DNA of 64,000 bases from DASTFY01 sp963829955 (GTDB lineage: Bacteria; Actinomycetota; Acidimicrobiia; Acidimicrobiales; Ilumatobacteraceae), in NCBI GenBank assembly GCA_963829955.1, contig CAWHKS010000004.1, forward strand, positions 124,001-188,000, read 5' to 3'. The notes below the pieces were generated by a model. The model was given only the letters and a program-made list of their open reading frames with translations. It had not been told where the DNA came from and made no database searches. The position numbers were made by a program, and so were the translations under genes. This document shows positions 26,503-35,912 of this stretch, in pieces (the first letter of the stretch is position 1; the number at the start of each line of letters is the position of its first letter).

Positions 26503-27942
26503 ATGAGCGGGGCACCACAGACTGAAGACCAGAAGGCAGCGCGCCCTCGGCGGCCGCCGCGCCTGCGCCCTCGGTGGCGGCGGGTCGCCGTGGCAGGGGT
26601 CGCCGGAGCCGTGGCGGCGGCGCTGGTCATGCCCTTCGTCCACACCGGCGGCACGGTCGGCCCGGCGCGGGTGGACGTCGTGGTCCGCCCATCGCTCGGC
26701 GGCGACACGGTGATCGGGGTCCCGCCCTTCGGCCGGGTGCTGGTCGACAGCCACGCCGCCCCCGCAGAGCTGCGGGCCACGATCGAGGAGCTCGACGTGC
26801 CCGCCCTACAGCGCCTGGCGGCCAACGACGACATCGAGGCCGAGCTGCGCTCGTCCGCGGAAGGCGACGTCGCCGGGCTCATCCGGTGGGCGGCGATCCG
26901 CTTGGTCGTGATCACGGCGCTGGCCGGCGCGGTGGTCGGCGTGCTGCTCGGTCGCCGGCGGCGGCCGCTGGCAGTGCGCACGACCGCAGCCGCGACCGGC
27001 GGGGCGCTGGCCCTCACGGTCGGGACGCTAGGACTGGTGTGGGCCGGCTACCGGGCGGATTCATTCGAGGAGCCCCGCTACACCGGCGCGCTGGAACGGG
27101 CCCCGGCGGTGATCGACGCCGTCCAGCGGGAGTTCGGCGACCTGTCGGGCATGCGGGGCCGGCTGAAGGTGCTGGCCAGCCAGATCAGCGAGCTCAGCCA
27201 GGTGGCGACCGCCCCCCTGCCCGCGGCCGATTCGTCGGAGGTGCGGCTGCTGCACATCAGCGACGTGCACCTGAACCCGCTCGGCCTCGAGGTGGCCCGT
27301 GGCCTGGCCGACACGTTCGCCGTGGACGCCGTGATCGACACCGGCGACCTCACGTCGTTCGGCATCGACGGCGAATCCCGCATCGCCAGTCTGATCGAAT
27401 CCTTCGACGCGCCGTACTACCTGGTGCCCGGGAACCACGACTCGGAGGAGAACCGCGCCGCCCTGGCTCGCTACGCCAACCTCACCGTCCTCGACGGTGA
27501 CGTCGTCGACGTCGGCGGCGTCCGCATCCTCGGCGTGGCCGACCCCGGCCACACGACCGTGGGTGGGATCAGTCGCGAGGTCGCAGTGGGCCTGCGCAAC
27601 GAGCACGCCGACGAGGTGGCGAATCTCGTGCGCCGCAGTCGTCCCGATGTGCTGGCCGTGGCCGGGTTGTCGCTGGCCGACGACTCGCTCGGGGACGTCC
27701 CGCTCGTCATCTCCGGCGACATCCATGAGCGCTCGGAGCACGAGGAGGACGGCACCCGTCTCCTCACCGTCGGCTCCACCGGCGCTACCGGGCTCGGCTC
27801 GTTCACGGTCGAGGAGGATCGTCCGTACGAGGCCGAGATCCTCCACCTGGTCGACGGGCGGCTGGTCTCGCTGGACTACGTGACCGTCAAGGGTCAGGAC
27901 GGCGCTTTCACCGTCGACCGCGTGGTCTACGCCGGCGACTGA
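26503..27942 (+). CDS. Membrane-anchored calcineurin-like metallophosphoesterase
   Basis: 479 residues. A basic N-terminus and a membrane segment at about 26-46 are followed by an extracellular loop of about 90 residues, two more membrane segments (about 128-148 and 162-185), then the phosphoesterase domain. Metal motifs: HISDVHLN (Asp254, His256), DTGDLTSFG, GNHDSEEN, and SGDIHERS near the end, where the family normally has GH-x-H. The first His of that motif is Asp here, and the preceding VH-x-P region is also changed, so activity or metal choice may differ. Substrate is unknown. It is followed by a convergent regulator remnant. Confidence 0.8.
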   Translation: MSGAPQTEDQKAARPRRPPRLRPRWRRVAVAGVAGAVAAALVMPFVHTGGTVGPARVDVVVRPSLGGDTVIGVPPFGRVLVDSHAAPAELRATIEELDVPALQRLAANDDIEAELRSSAEGDVAGLIRWAAIRLVVITALAGAVVGVLLGRRRRPLAVRTTAAATGGALALTVGTLGLVWAGYRADSFEEPRYTGALERAPAVIDAVQREFGDLSGMRGRLKVLASQISELSQVATAPLPAADSSEVRLLHISDVHLNPLGLEVARGLADTFAVDAVIDTGDLTSFGIDGESRIASLIESFDAPYYLVPGNHDSEENRAALARYANLTVLDGDVVDVGGVRILGVADPGHTTVGGISREVAVGLRNEHADEVANLVRRSRPDVLAVAGLSLADDSLGDVPLVISGDIHERSEHEEDGTRLLTVGSTGATGLGSFTVEEDRPYEAEILHLVDGRLVSLDYVTVKGQDGAFTVDRVVYAGD

Positions 27943-28520
27943 TCCGCCGCTGGCCCGGCCGCCTCGAGGGCGCGTTGGACGGCGCGATTGTCATCGAGCG
28001 CTGTGCCGTCGGCGAGCAATGCCTTCACGCGGTCCACTCCGAGCGCGGTGACGAGCGCGGCGCGCGTCCTCGCAGGCGGGGGAGGTCGGCACCGCGGACG
28101 ACAGGTCGAGTGCCGCCGCCTTCCACCACGCCGAGGAGCACGGCGGCCTCCTCGTAGCGCCCCAACTGCACGAGCGCCTCGGCCAGGCTGCGCACCGTCG
28201 TCCACAGCTGCGGCCAGGCGGCGCTGCGGTGCAACGCGTCGATGACGTTGCCGAACCCGCCCAGCGCCCGTTCGGCTTCGCCGGCGCGGGCGGCGCAGGA
28301 GGCGGCTGAGCGCCGCCGCGGGATGGCGCGGCCAGTCGTTCCCCCAGAGGGCCTACACCAGCTCGTCGACACCGACACTGCGTGCGGCTCGTACGGTGAG
28401 GACGGCGAGGAGCGCCCGCTGTCGGGGGCTGCGCAGCGTCAGCGTCCGGCCGTCGGCTCGCCGCAGCTCCAGCGGTCCCAGCACGCCGACGCGCGACGGG
28501 CCGCCCTGCTGGCCGTGTGA
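27927..28520 (-). pseudogene. Decayed AfsR/SARP-type transcriptional regulator
   Basis: Minus-strand remnants in order: VGVLGPLELRRADGRTLTL and SPRQRALLAVLTVRA (the N-terminal SARP winged-helix domain, about 28500-28360); an in-frame TAG at 28353 within GVDELV*ALWGNDWPRHPAA; then, in another frame, the regulator's C-terminal TPR end (ALGGFGNVIDALHRSAAWP and TTVRSLAEALVQLGRYEEAA, about 28310-28100); and a final piece in the first frame, ALVTALGVDRVKALLADGT, reaching the TGA at 27927. The central ATPase and most TPR repeats, probably several hundred residues, are missing at about 28315. Stop, frame changes and deletion together show true decay. The tail overlaps the end of the metallophosphoesterase by about 16 nt. 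Confidence 0.8.
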
Positions 28521-28577
28521 AAGCGATCTGGAAGCGATCGCCGTCATTCTGGCCTCCTGGCAAGAGAGGAGCGCACG

Positions 28578-29120
28578 ATGTTCACCGTCGATCAGTTCGT
28601 GGCCGACTGCGTGGCCGCCGCCGCAGAGACCGAGCCCCGACTCGCCATCCGCGAGGTGATGCGCAGGGCCTTCGAGCGCCCCGGAGAGATCCGGGAGGCG
28701 CTGCCGTCGAGCCGGGCCGAGCTCGTCACCCTCCACCACTCACCGAACCTCACGATCCTCAAAGCCGTCTGGGCGCCGGGCATGCGCGTCCCACCGCACA
28801 ACCACCTCATGTGGGCCGCCATCGGCCTCTACGGCGGGCAAGAGGACAACCGCTTCTTCCGGCGGACCGAGACCTCGCTGACGACCTCGGGCTGCCGGCA
28901 GCTCCACGAGGGCGACGTCGCCCTGCTCGGCGACGACACCATCCACTCCGTCCACAACCCCCGCTCCAGCTTTGCCGGCGCCATCCACGTCTACGGAGGC
29001 GACCTGCCCGGACGTACGGACCGGACGGAGTGGGACGGCGACCGGGAGGTGCCTATCGACTTCGACGCTTCGCTGCGTCGTTTCGACGCGGCCAACGCCG
29101 CGCTGGCAACGGGCACATAG
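28578..29120 (+). CDS. Cupin-fold protein, cysteine-dioxygenase-like metal enzyme family
   Basis: 180 residues from ATG 28578, with AGAGAGGAGC upstream. PPHNHLMWAAIGLYGGQEDN is the first cupin motif, with two His and a later Glu as metal ligands, and DDTIHSVHNP supplies the third His. This arrangement is that of small proteins distantly related to cysteine dioxygenase. Function is unknown; oxidation of a thiol or small carboxylic acid is only a family-level guess. It stands between the dead regulator and clpB, on the clpB strand. The 52-nt gap suggests a separate clpB promoter. Confidence 0.72.
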   Translation: MFTVDQFVADCVAAAAETEPRLAIREVMRRAFERPGEIREALPSSRAELVTLHHSPNLTILKAVWAPGMRVPPHNHLMWAAIGLYGGQEDNRFFRRTETSLTTSGCRQLHEGDVALLGDDTIHSVHNPRSSFAGAIHVYGGDLPGRTDRTEWDGDREVPIDFDASLRRFDAANAALATGT

Positions 29121-29160
29121 GAAACTTGATGCGAGCTGTAGCAGGATCGACACCGAGCGG

Positions 29161-29166
29161 TAGCCT
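29161..29166 (+). promoter_or_regulatory. Putative -10 hexamer TAGCCT for clpB
   Basis: TAGCCT ends 6 nt before ATG 29173, with no Shine-Dalgarno sequence between. A partial CTTGAT at 29125-29130 recalls half a HAIR element, but its second half is missing. Confidence 0.5.
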
Positions 29167-29172
29167 GAAGGC

Positions 29173-31681
<2,509 letters not shown>

Positions 31682-31698
31682 CCCACCTGCGCGCCACC

Positions 31699-31704
31699 TA
31701 GGGT
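31699..31704 (+). promoter_or_regulatory. Putative -10 hexamer TAGGGT for the Dabb protein
   Basis: TAGGGT lies 7 nt before ATG 31712, only 18 nt after the clpB stop, so the small gene can be expressed on its own. Confidence 0.45.
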
Positions 31705-31711
31705 GCCGCGC

Positions 31712-32005
31712 ATGGTCCGCCACTGCGTGCTGTTCCGGTTCACCGACGCCACCACCGCTGATGACGTCGAGCGCATCTCCGCCGCCGCGGCCGAGCTCCC
31801 TGGCCAGGTCCCCTCGATCCGCGCCTACACGTTCGGCCCCGACCTGCGCCTGGGTGAGGGGTCGTGGGACTTCGCCATCGTCGGCGACTTCGACGACGCT
31901 GACGGCTGGGCCGCGTACGACCAGCACCCCGACCACCTGCGGTTCCGCAGCGACGTGATCGGCCCGCACGTCGCCGATCGCGCCGCCGTGCGCATCGACC
32001 TGTAA
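31712..32005 (+). CDS. Dabb (stress-responsive alpha/beta barrel) domain protein
   Basis: 97 residues from ATG 31712; an in-frame GTG at 31703 is possible but lies inside the -10 spacing. RHCVLFRFTDATTADDVERI starts the single dimeric alpha/beta barrel, and SWDFAIVGDFDDADGWAAY with HPDHLRF forms its core, as in plant SP1-like and actinobacterial Dabb proteins. Such proteins are dimeric and of mostly unknown function; some are polyketide cyclases. It follows clpB by 30 nt, so a stress link is possible but unproven. Confidence 0.8.
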   Translation: MVRHCVLFRFTDATTADDVERISAAAAELPGQVPSIRAYTFGPDLRLGEGSWDFAIVGDFDDADGWAAYDQHPDHLRFRSDVIGPHVADRAAVRIDL

Positions 32006-32146
32006 CCACCCCGGGGAGGCGTCCGCGACCGCGGTGAGCGCGGCCCGTAACGCGGCGCGAGGCCGTCATCCGGCGTTCAGCGGCCGAGGCCGGTGCTGAG
32101 ACGCCTCGGAACGGCAGTCCCCATCCCCGCTTCGCGATGATCCGAT

Positions 32147-32164
32147 CGTTCCACTCCTGGAACG
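32147..32164 (+). other. Perfect 7-bp hairpin upstream of the LPxTG gene
   Basis: CGTTCCA, loop CTCC, TGGAACG, ending 20 nt before ATG 32184 and just before the ribosome binding site. It could be an operator or a leader hairpin affecting translation. The remaining bases between 32006 and 32146 show nothing else. Confidence 0.4.
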
Positions 32165-32183
32165 GGCGCAGGGAGATGAAGCG

Positions 32184-32729
32184 ATGAGGCGGATGACCCC
32201 AGGCGGTCTGGTCGGGGCAGCGACGGCGATCGCCGCCCTCGGTGTGCTGTCGATGCCGGTGGCCGCGCAGGAGACACCGACGGAGACGACGACCGAGACG
32301 ACAGCGCCGACCGAGACGACCGCGGCCCCGGAGACCACCGCGGCGCCGGTGACGACGGCGCGGCCCCGCAACCAGGAACCCGACGAGACGGGCAGCTCGC
32401 TGCCGGACGACTCGGTGCCCGAGGACACCGTGCCCGAAGACACGGTGCCCGAGACGGCGCCGCCGCAGACCGCGCCGCCGGCGACCGAGAACGTCCCGCA
32501 GCCCGCCCCCGGCCCGCAGCCCCAGGCCCAGCCGGCCCCGCCGGTCGTGGTGCTCCCGGCCGGCCCGGTGGCAGCTCCTCAGGCCTCGGTGCGAACGGAC
32601 CTGCCCGTGACGGGGCCGGCGACGGCCGCGGTGGTGGGGGTCAGCGCGCTGGCGCTCCTCGCCGGCGGGCTGGTGCTGCGCCGGGCGCGCCGGCGGGCCG
32701 ACGAGATCCTGGTCTCGCACCCGCTCTGA
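32184..32729 (+). CDS. Secreted, sortase-anchored Thr/Pro-rich surface protein (LPxTG)
   Basis: 181 residues from ATG 32184 (GGGAGATGAAGCG upstream). Signal peptide with hydrophobic core LVGAATAIAALGVLSMPVAA, predicted cleavage at VAAQE. A low-complexity region follows with repeated ETT/TTA units, EDTVPEDTVPE and a Pro/Gln-rich stretch. The end is a complete cell-wall sorting signal: LPVTG, membrane helix VVGVSALALLAGGLVL and a basic tail RRARRRA. A sortase should cleave between Thr and Gly and attach it to peptidoglycan. The Thr-rich part may be glycosylated. No folded domain is present, so it may be a stalk or spacer protein. No sortase lies in this window. Confidence 0.82.
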   Translation: MRRMTPGGLVGAATAIAALGVLSMPVAAQETPTETTTETTAPTETTAAPETTAAPVTTARPRNQEPDETGSSLPDDSVPEDTVPEDTVPETAPPQTAPPATENVPQPAPGPQPQAQPAPPVVVLPAGPVAAPQASVRTDLPVTGPATAAVVGVSALALLAGGLVLRRARRRADEILVSHPL

Positions 32730-32841
32730 TCGCCGGTCGTTCGATCGGCAGAGTTGCGCCGCGGGTCGTCCGCCCGGGCCCTGATCCCTGCGACACTGTC
32801 GGCGCCGAGCCGCTGGGAGAGCCGCAGGAGAGGAGCCGCCG

Positions 32842-34119
32842 GTGCCCGCCACCGTGGTCGTGGGGACGCAGTGGGGCGACGAGGGCAAAGGGAAGGTCAC
32901 CGACCTCCTGGCCAAGGAGACCGCAATGGTCGTCCGCTACCAGGGCGGTCACAACGCAGGCCACACGATCGTGGTCGACGGTCGCCGCTTCGCCCTCCAG
33001 CTGCTGCCGTCGGGGGTGCTGTACGACCACGTGGTGCCCGTCATCGGCAACGGGGTCGTGGTCGACCCCGGCGTGCTGCTGGCCGAGATCGACTCGCTGA
33101 CGAGCGCCGGCATCGACTGCAGCCGGCTCAAGGTCAGCGGCAACGCGCACCTGATCCTGCCCTACCACCAGGAGATGGACTTCCTCACCGAACGGCGGTT
33201 GGGTCGCAACAAGCTCGGGACCACGCGCCGCGGCATCGGGCCCAGTTACGCCGACAAGGCGCTGCGGGTCGGACTGCGCGTGCAGGATCTCCTCGACCCC
33301 AAGATCTTCCGCCAGAAGCTCGAGCAGGTCCTCAAGGAGAAGAACGCCGTCCTCACTCGGGTGTTCAACCGCCTCCCGCTCGACGCCGGGGAGATCGCCG
33401 ACCGCTACCTGGGGGAGCTGGCACCGAGGGTGGCGCCCTACATCGACGACACGGTCAGCCTCGTCCACGAGGCCCTGGAGGCGGAGCAGCACGTACTGCT
33501 CGAGGGCGCGCAGGCCACCTTCCTCGATCTCGACCACGGCACGTACCCCTTCGTCACCTCCTCCAGCCCGACGGCGGGTGGCGCCTGCACGGGCTCGGGT
33601 GTCGGCCCCCGCCACATCACGAGGGTCATCGGCATCTCCAAGGCCTATTGCACTCGGGTGGGCGCCGGCCCGTTCCCCACCGAGCTGTTCGACGGCGTCG
33701 GTGACCTCCTCGTGGAGCGGGGCCACGAGTTCGGCACCAACACCGGCCGGCGCCGCCGCACCGGCTGGTTCGACGCCGTCATGCTGCGACACGCCGTGCG
33801 GGTGAACTCCCTGTCCGAGGTGGCCATCACCAAACTGGACGTCCTCGACACACTCGACGTCGTGAAGATCTGCGTCGGCTACCAGCACGACGGCCTGCAA
33901 CTCCGCTCGATGCCGTACCACCAGAGCGTGCTCCACGACGCGACCCCGGTGTACGAGGAGCTGCCCGGCTGGCAGACCGACCTGTCGGACCACCACGAGG
34001 TGGCCGACCTACCCGGCAAGGCCCGCGACTACCTGGCCGCGCTGGAGCGGGAGATCGGTGTCCCGGTGACCTACGTGGGTACCGGTCCCGGGCGGGACCA
34101 GTACGTGCAACTCCACTGA
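32842..34119 (+). CDS. purA: Adenylosuccinate synthase
   Basis: 425 residues from GTG 32842, with GGAGAGGAG upstream. The GTP-binding loop GTQWGDEGKGKVTD lies at the N-terminus, GGHNAGHTIV, GTTRRGIGPSY, GPFPTELFD and TNTGRRRRTGW (the IMP/aspartate loop) follow, and the guanine-specificity motif TKLDVLD is near residue 330. It joins IMP and aspartate with GTP to form adenylosuccinate; PurB (39780) carries out the next step to AMP. It starts the purine block and lies 3 nt before purD. Confidence 0.98.
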   Translation: MPATVVVGTQWGDEGKGKVTDLLAKETAMVVRYQGGHNAGHTIVVDGRRFALQLLPSGVLYDHVVPVIGNGVVVDPGVLLAEIDSLTSAGIDCSRLKVSGNAHLILPYHQEMDFLTERRLGRNKLGTTRRGIGPSYADKALRVGLRVQDLLDPKIFRQKLEQVLKEKNAVLTRVFNRLPLDAGEIADRYLGELAPRVAPYIDDTVSLVHEALEAEQHVLLEGAQATFLDLDHGTYPFVTSSSPTAGGACTGSGVGPRHITRVIGISKAYCTRVGAGPFPTELFDGVGDLLVERGHEFGTNTGRRRRTGWFDAVMLRHAVRVNSLSEVAITKLDVLDTLDVVKICVGYQHDGLQLRSMPYHQSVLHDATPVYEELPGWQTDLSDHHEVADLPGKARDYLAALEREIGVPVTYVGTGPGRDQYVQLH

Positions 34120-34122
34120 TCC

Positions 34123-35343
34123 GTGCGCGTCTGTGTCGTGGGGAGCGGAGGGCGGGAGCACGCGCTGGCCGTCGCCCTCGCCCGGACGGCGGACGTGGTC
34201 GTGACGCCGGGCAACCCCGGCATCCCCGGCTCCGTGGCGACGCCCGCCGAGGAGCTCGACGCCGACCTGTTCGTGATCGGGCCCGAGGTACCGCTCGTCG
34301 AAGGGCTCGCCGACCGCCTGCGGGCCAGGGGTGCACTGGTCTTCGGGCCCGGCGGTGACGGCGCCCGCCTGGAGGCCTCCAAGGCGTGGATGAAGGACGT
34401 CCTCGTGGCGGCCGGGCTGGCGACGGCCGCGCACCGCTCGTTCGGCGCCGCTGAGCTCGATGCGGCCGTGGCATACCTGCGCACGCTGCCCGGCATGTAC
34501 GTGGTGAAGACCGACGGGCTGGCTGCCGGAAAGGGCGTCCTCGTCACCGACTCGCTCACCGAGGCCGAGGACGACGTTCGGGCCAAGCTGTCCGGCGCCT
34601 CGTTCGGTGACGCCGGCCGACGCGTGGTCATCGAGGAGGGTATGACCGGGCCTGAGGTCTCCCTGCTGTGTCTGTGCGACGGACGCCGGGCGGTGCCGCT
34701 GGCTTCGGCCCAGGACTACAAGCGGCTCGGGGACGGCGACGAGGGGCCGAACACGGGTGGCATGGGCGCGTACTCGCCGGTGCCCGCCGTCGATGCCGCT
34801 GAAGCCGAGCGCCTGACGGAGCGGCTGGTCGCCCGAACGCTGCACGAGCTGCAGCGGCGCGGCATCGATTACCGCGGGGTGCTCTACGCCGGGCTGATGC
34901 TGACGCCGGACGGTCCGAAGGTGCTCGAGTACAACGTGCGGTTCGGCGATCCCGAGACCCAGGTGGTGCTGCCCCGCTGGACGGGCGACGTCACAGAGAT
35001 GCTGACGGCCTGCGCGTCAGGATCGTTAAACATGCAACCAACGTTCTCGGGTGATGCCGCGGTGACGGTCGTGTGTGCGTCGGAGGGCTACCCGCTGGCG
35101 CCGCGGACCGGCGACCGCATCCAGGGGTTGGACGCGGCGTCGGCCCGACCGGGGGTCGAGGTGTTCTGCGCCGGTGTCGCCGCGGCCGACGACGGAGCGC
35201 TGGAGACCGCCGGCGGTCGAGTCCTGAACGTGACCGCGCTCGGGCCGACGGTGGCCGAGGCGCGCGCTCGCGCCTACGCCGCTGTCGCCGACCTGTCCTG
35301 GCCGGGCATGCAGGCGCGGACAGACGTCGCCAGCGGGGTCTGA
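34123..35343 (+). CDS. purD: Phosphoribosylamine-glycine ligase (GAR synthetase)
   Basis: 406 residues from GTG 34123. VCVVGSGGREHALA begins the N domain; the ATP-grasp part has YVVKTDGLAAGKGVLV, GPEVSLLCLCDG and EYNVRFGDPETQVVLPR. It makes glycinamide ribonucleotide, step 2 of de novo purine synthesis. Three nt after purA and same strand, so cotranscribed. The next gene converges from the other strand 77 nt downstream. Confidence 0.97.
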   Translation: MRVCVVGSGGREHALAVALARTADVVVTPGNPGIPGSVATPAEELDADLFVIGPEVPLVEGLADRLRARGALVFGPGGDGARLEASKAWMKDVLVAAGLATAAHRSFGAAELDAAVAYLRTLPGMYVVKTDGLAAGKGVLVTDSLTEAEDDVRAKLSGASFGDAGRRVVIEEGMTGPEVSLLCLCDGRRAVPLASAQDYKRLGDGDEGPNTGGMGAYSPVPAVDAAEAERLTERLVARTLHELQRRGIDYRGVLYAGLMLTPDGPKVLEYNVRFGDPETQVVLPRWTGDVTEMLTACASGSLNMQPTFSGDAAVTVVCASEGYPLAPRTGDRIQGLDAASARPGVEVFCAGVAAADDGALETAGGRVLNVTALGPTVAEARARAYAAVADLSWPGMQARTDVASGV

Positions 35344-35420
35344 CCTACCTTTGTGTCACACCTCGTGGCCGCCGACCGCGCCCAGACGTGACACAGCCGG
35401 AGGAGGAGGGGCGGAGGGGA

Positions 35421-35864
35421 TCAGGGTGCGGGGGTGTCGGCGGATCGGTCGGCTGAGAGGAGACGGTCGACCAGGTCCTTCGTGCCGCCGTCGAGGTCGT
35501 CACGGCGGATCGCCATGCCGCCGATGACGTCGGCACCCGTGGCGCGGACGATGTCGCTCAGCTTGTCGAGCGCCTTGCGCGGCTCCAGTGCGAAGGTGAT
35601 GAAGGTCACGGCCCGCTTGCCCGCCATCGCCGGCAGCTTGTCCTTGATTCGCCCGCCACGGCCCGGGCGCTGGCCGAAGAAGAACATCCCGTCCGTCCAC
35701 GACCCGACGACGACGAGGTCCGCGGCGCTCAGCGCCTGCAGATCGATGGCCGTGATCGGGCAGATCGTGCTCTCGATGCCCCGGCCGGCCAACTCCCGCC
35801 CGATGAGCTCGGCGGCCCGCTTCGTGTTCCCGGTGAGGCTCTCGTAGATGACGACGGCGGCCAC
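35421..35864 (-). CDS. Flavodoxin-family protein
   Basis: 147 residues. VVIYESLTGNTKRAAELIG is the FMN phosphate-binding loop (T/S-x-T-G-N-T), and VVVGSWTDGMFFFGQRPGRG and KRAVTFITFALEP fit the isoalloxazine-flanking loops. The size is that of a short-chain flavodoxin, an electron carrier or part of a flavin-dependent reductase. It may serve the oxidative enzymes downstream, but no partner can be named. The GTG at 35864 has TAGAAC 7 nt upstream. It lies 48 nt before the end of the E1 gene (same strand), so it is not tightly coupled. Confidence 0.8.
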   Translation of the reverse strand: MAAVVIYESLTGNTKRAAELIGRELAGRGIESTICPITAIDLQALSAADLVVVGSWTDGMFFFGQRPGRGGRIKDKLPAMAGKRAVTFITFALEPRKALDKLSDIVRATGADVIGGMAIRRDDLDGGTKDLVDRLLSADRSADTPAP

Positions 35865-35871
35865 GGCCGAC

Positions 35872-35877
35872 GTTCTA
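35872..35877 (-). promoter_or_regulatory. Putative -10 hexamer TAGAAC for the flavodoxin gene
   Basis: On the minus strand TAGAAC ends 7 nt before GTG 35864. Only the last base departs from TAnnnT. Confidence 0.35.
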
Positions 35878-35912
35878 CTACCCGGCGCCCCCGGCGACGA
35901 GTGCCCGCGCCC

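Noticed and set aside
29125..29145. Possible HAIR operator before clpB
   Set aside because: CTTGATG resembles one arm, but the second arm (TAGCAGG) matches the consensus at only three of seven positions.
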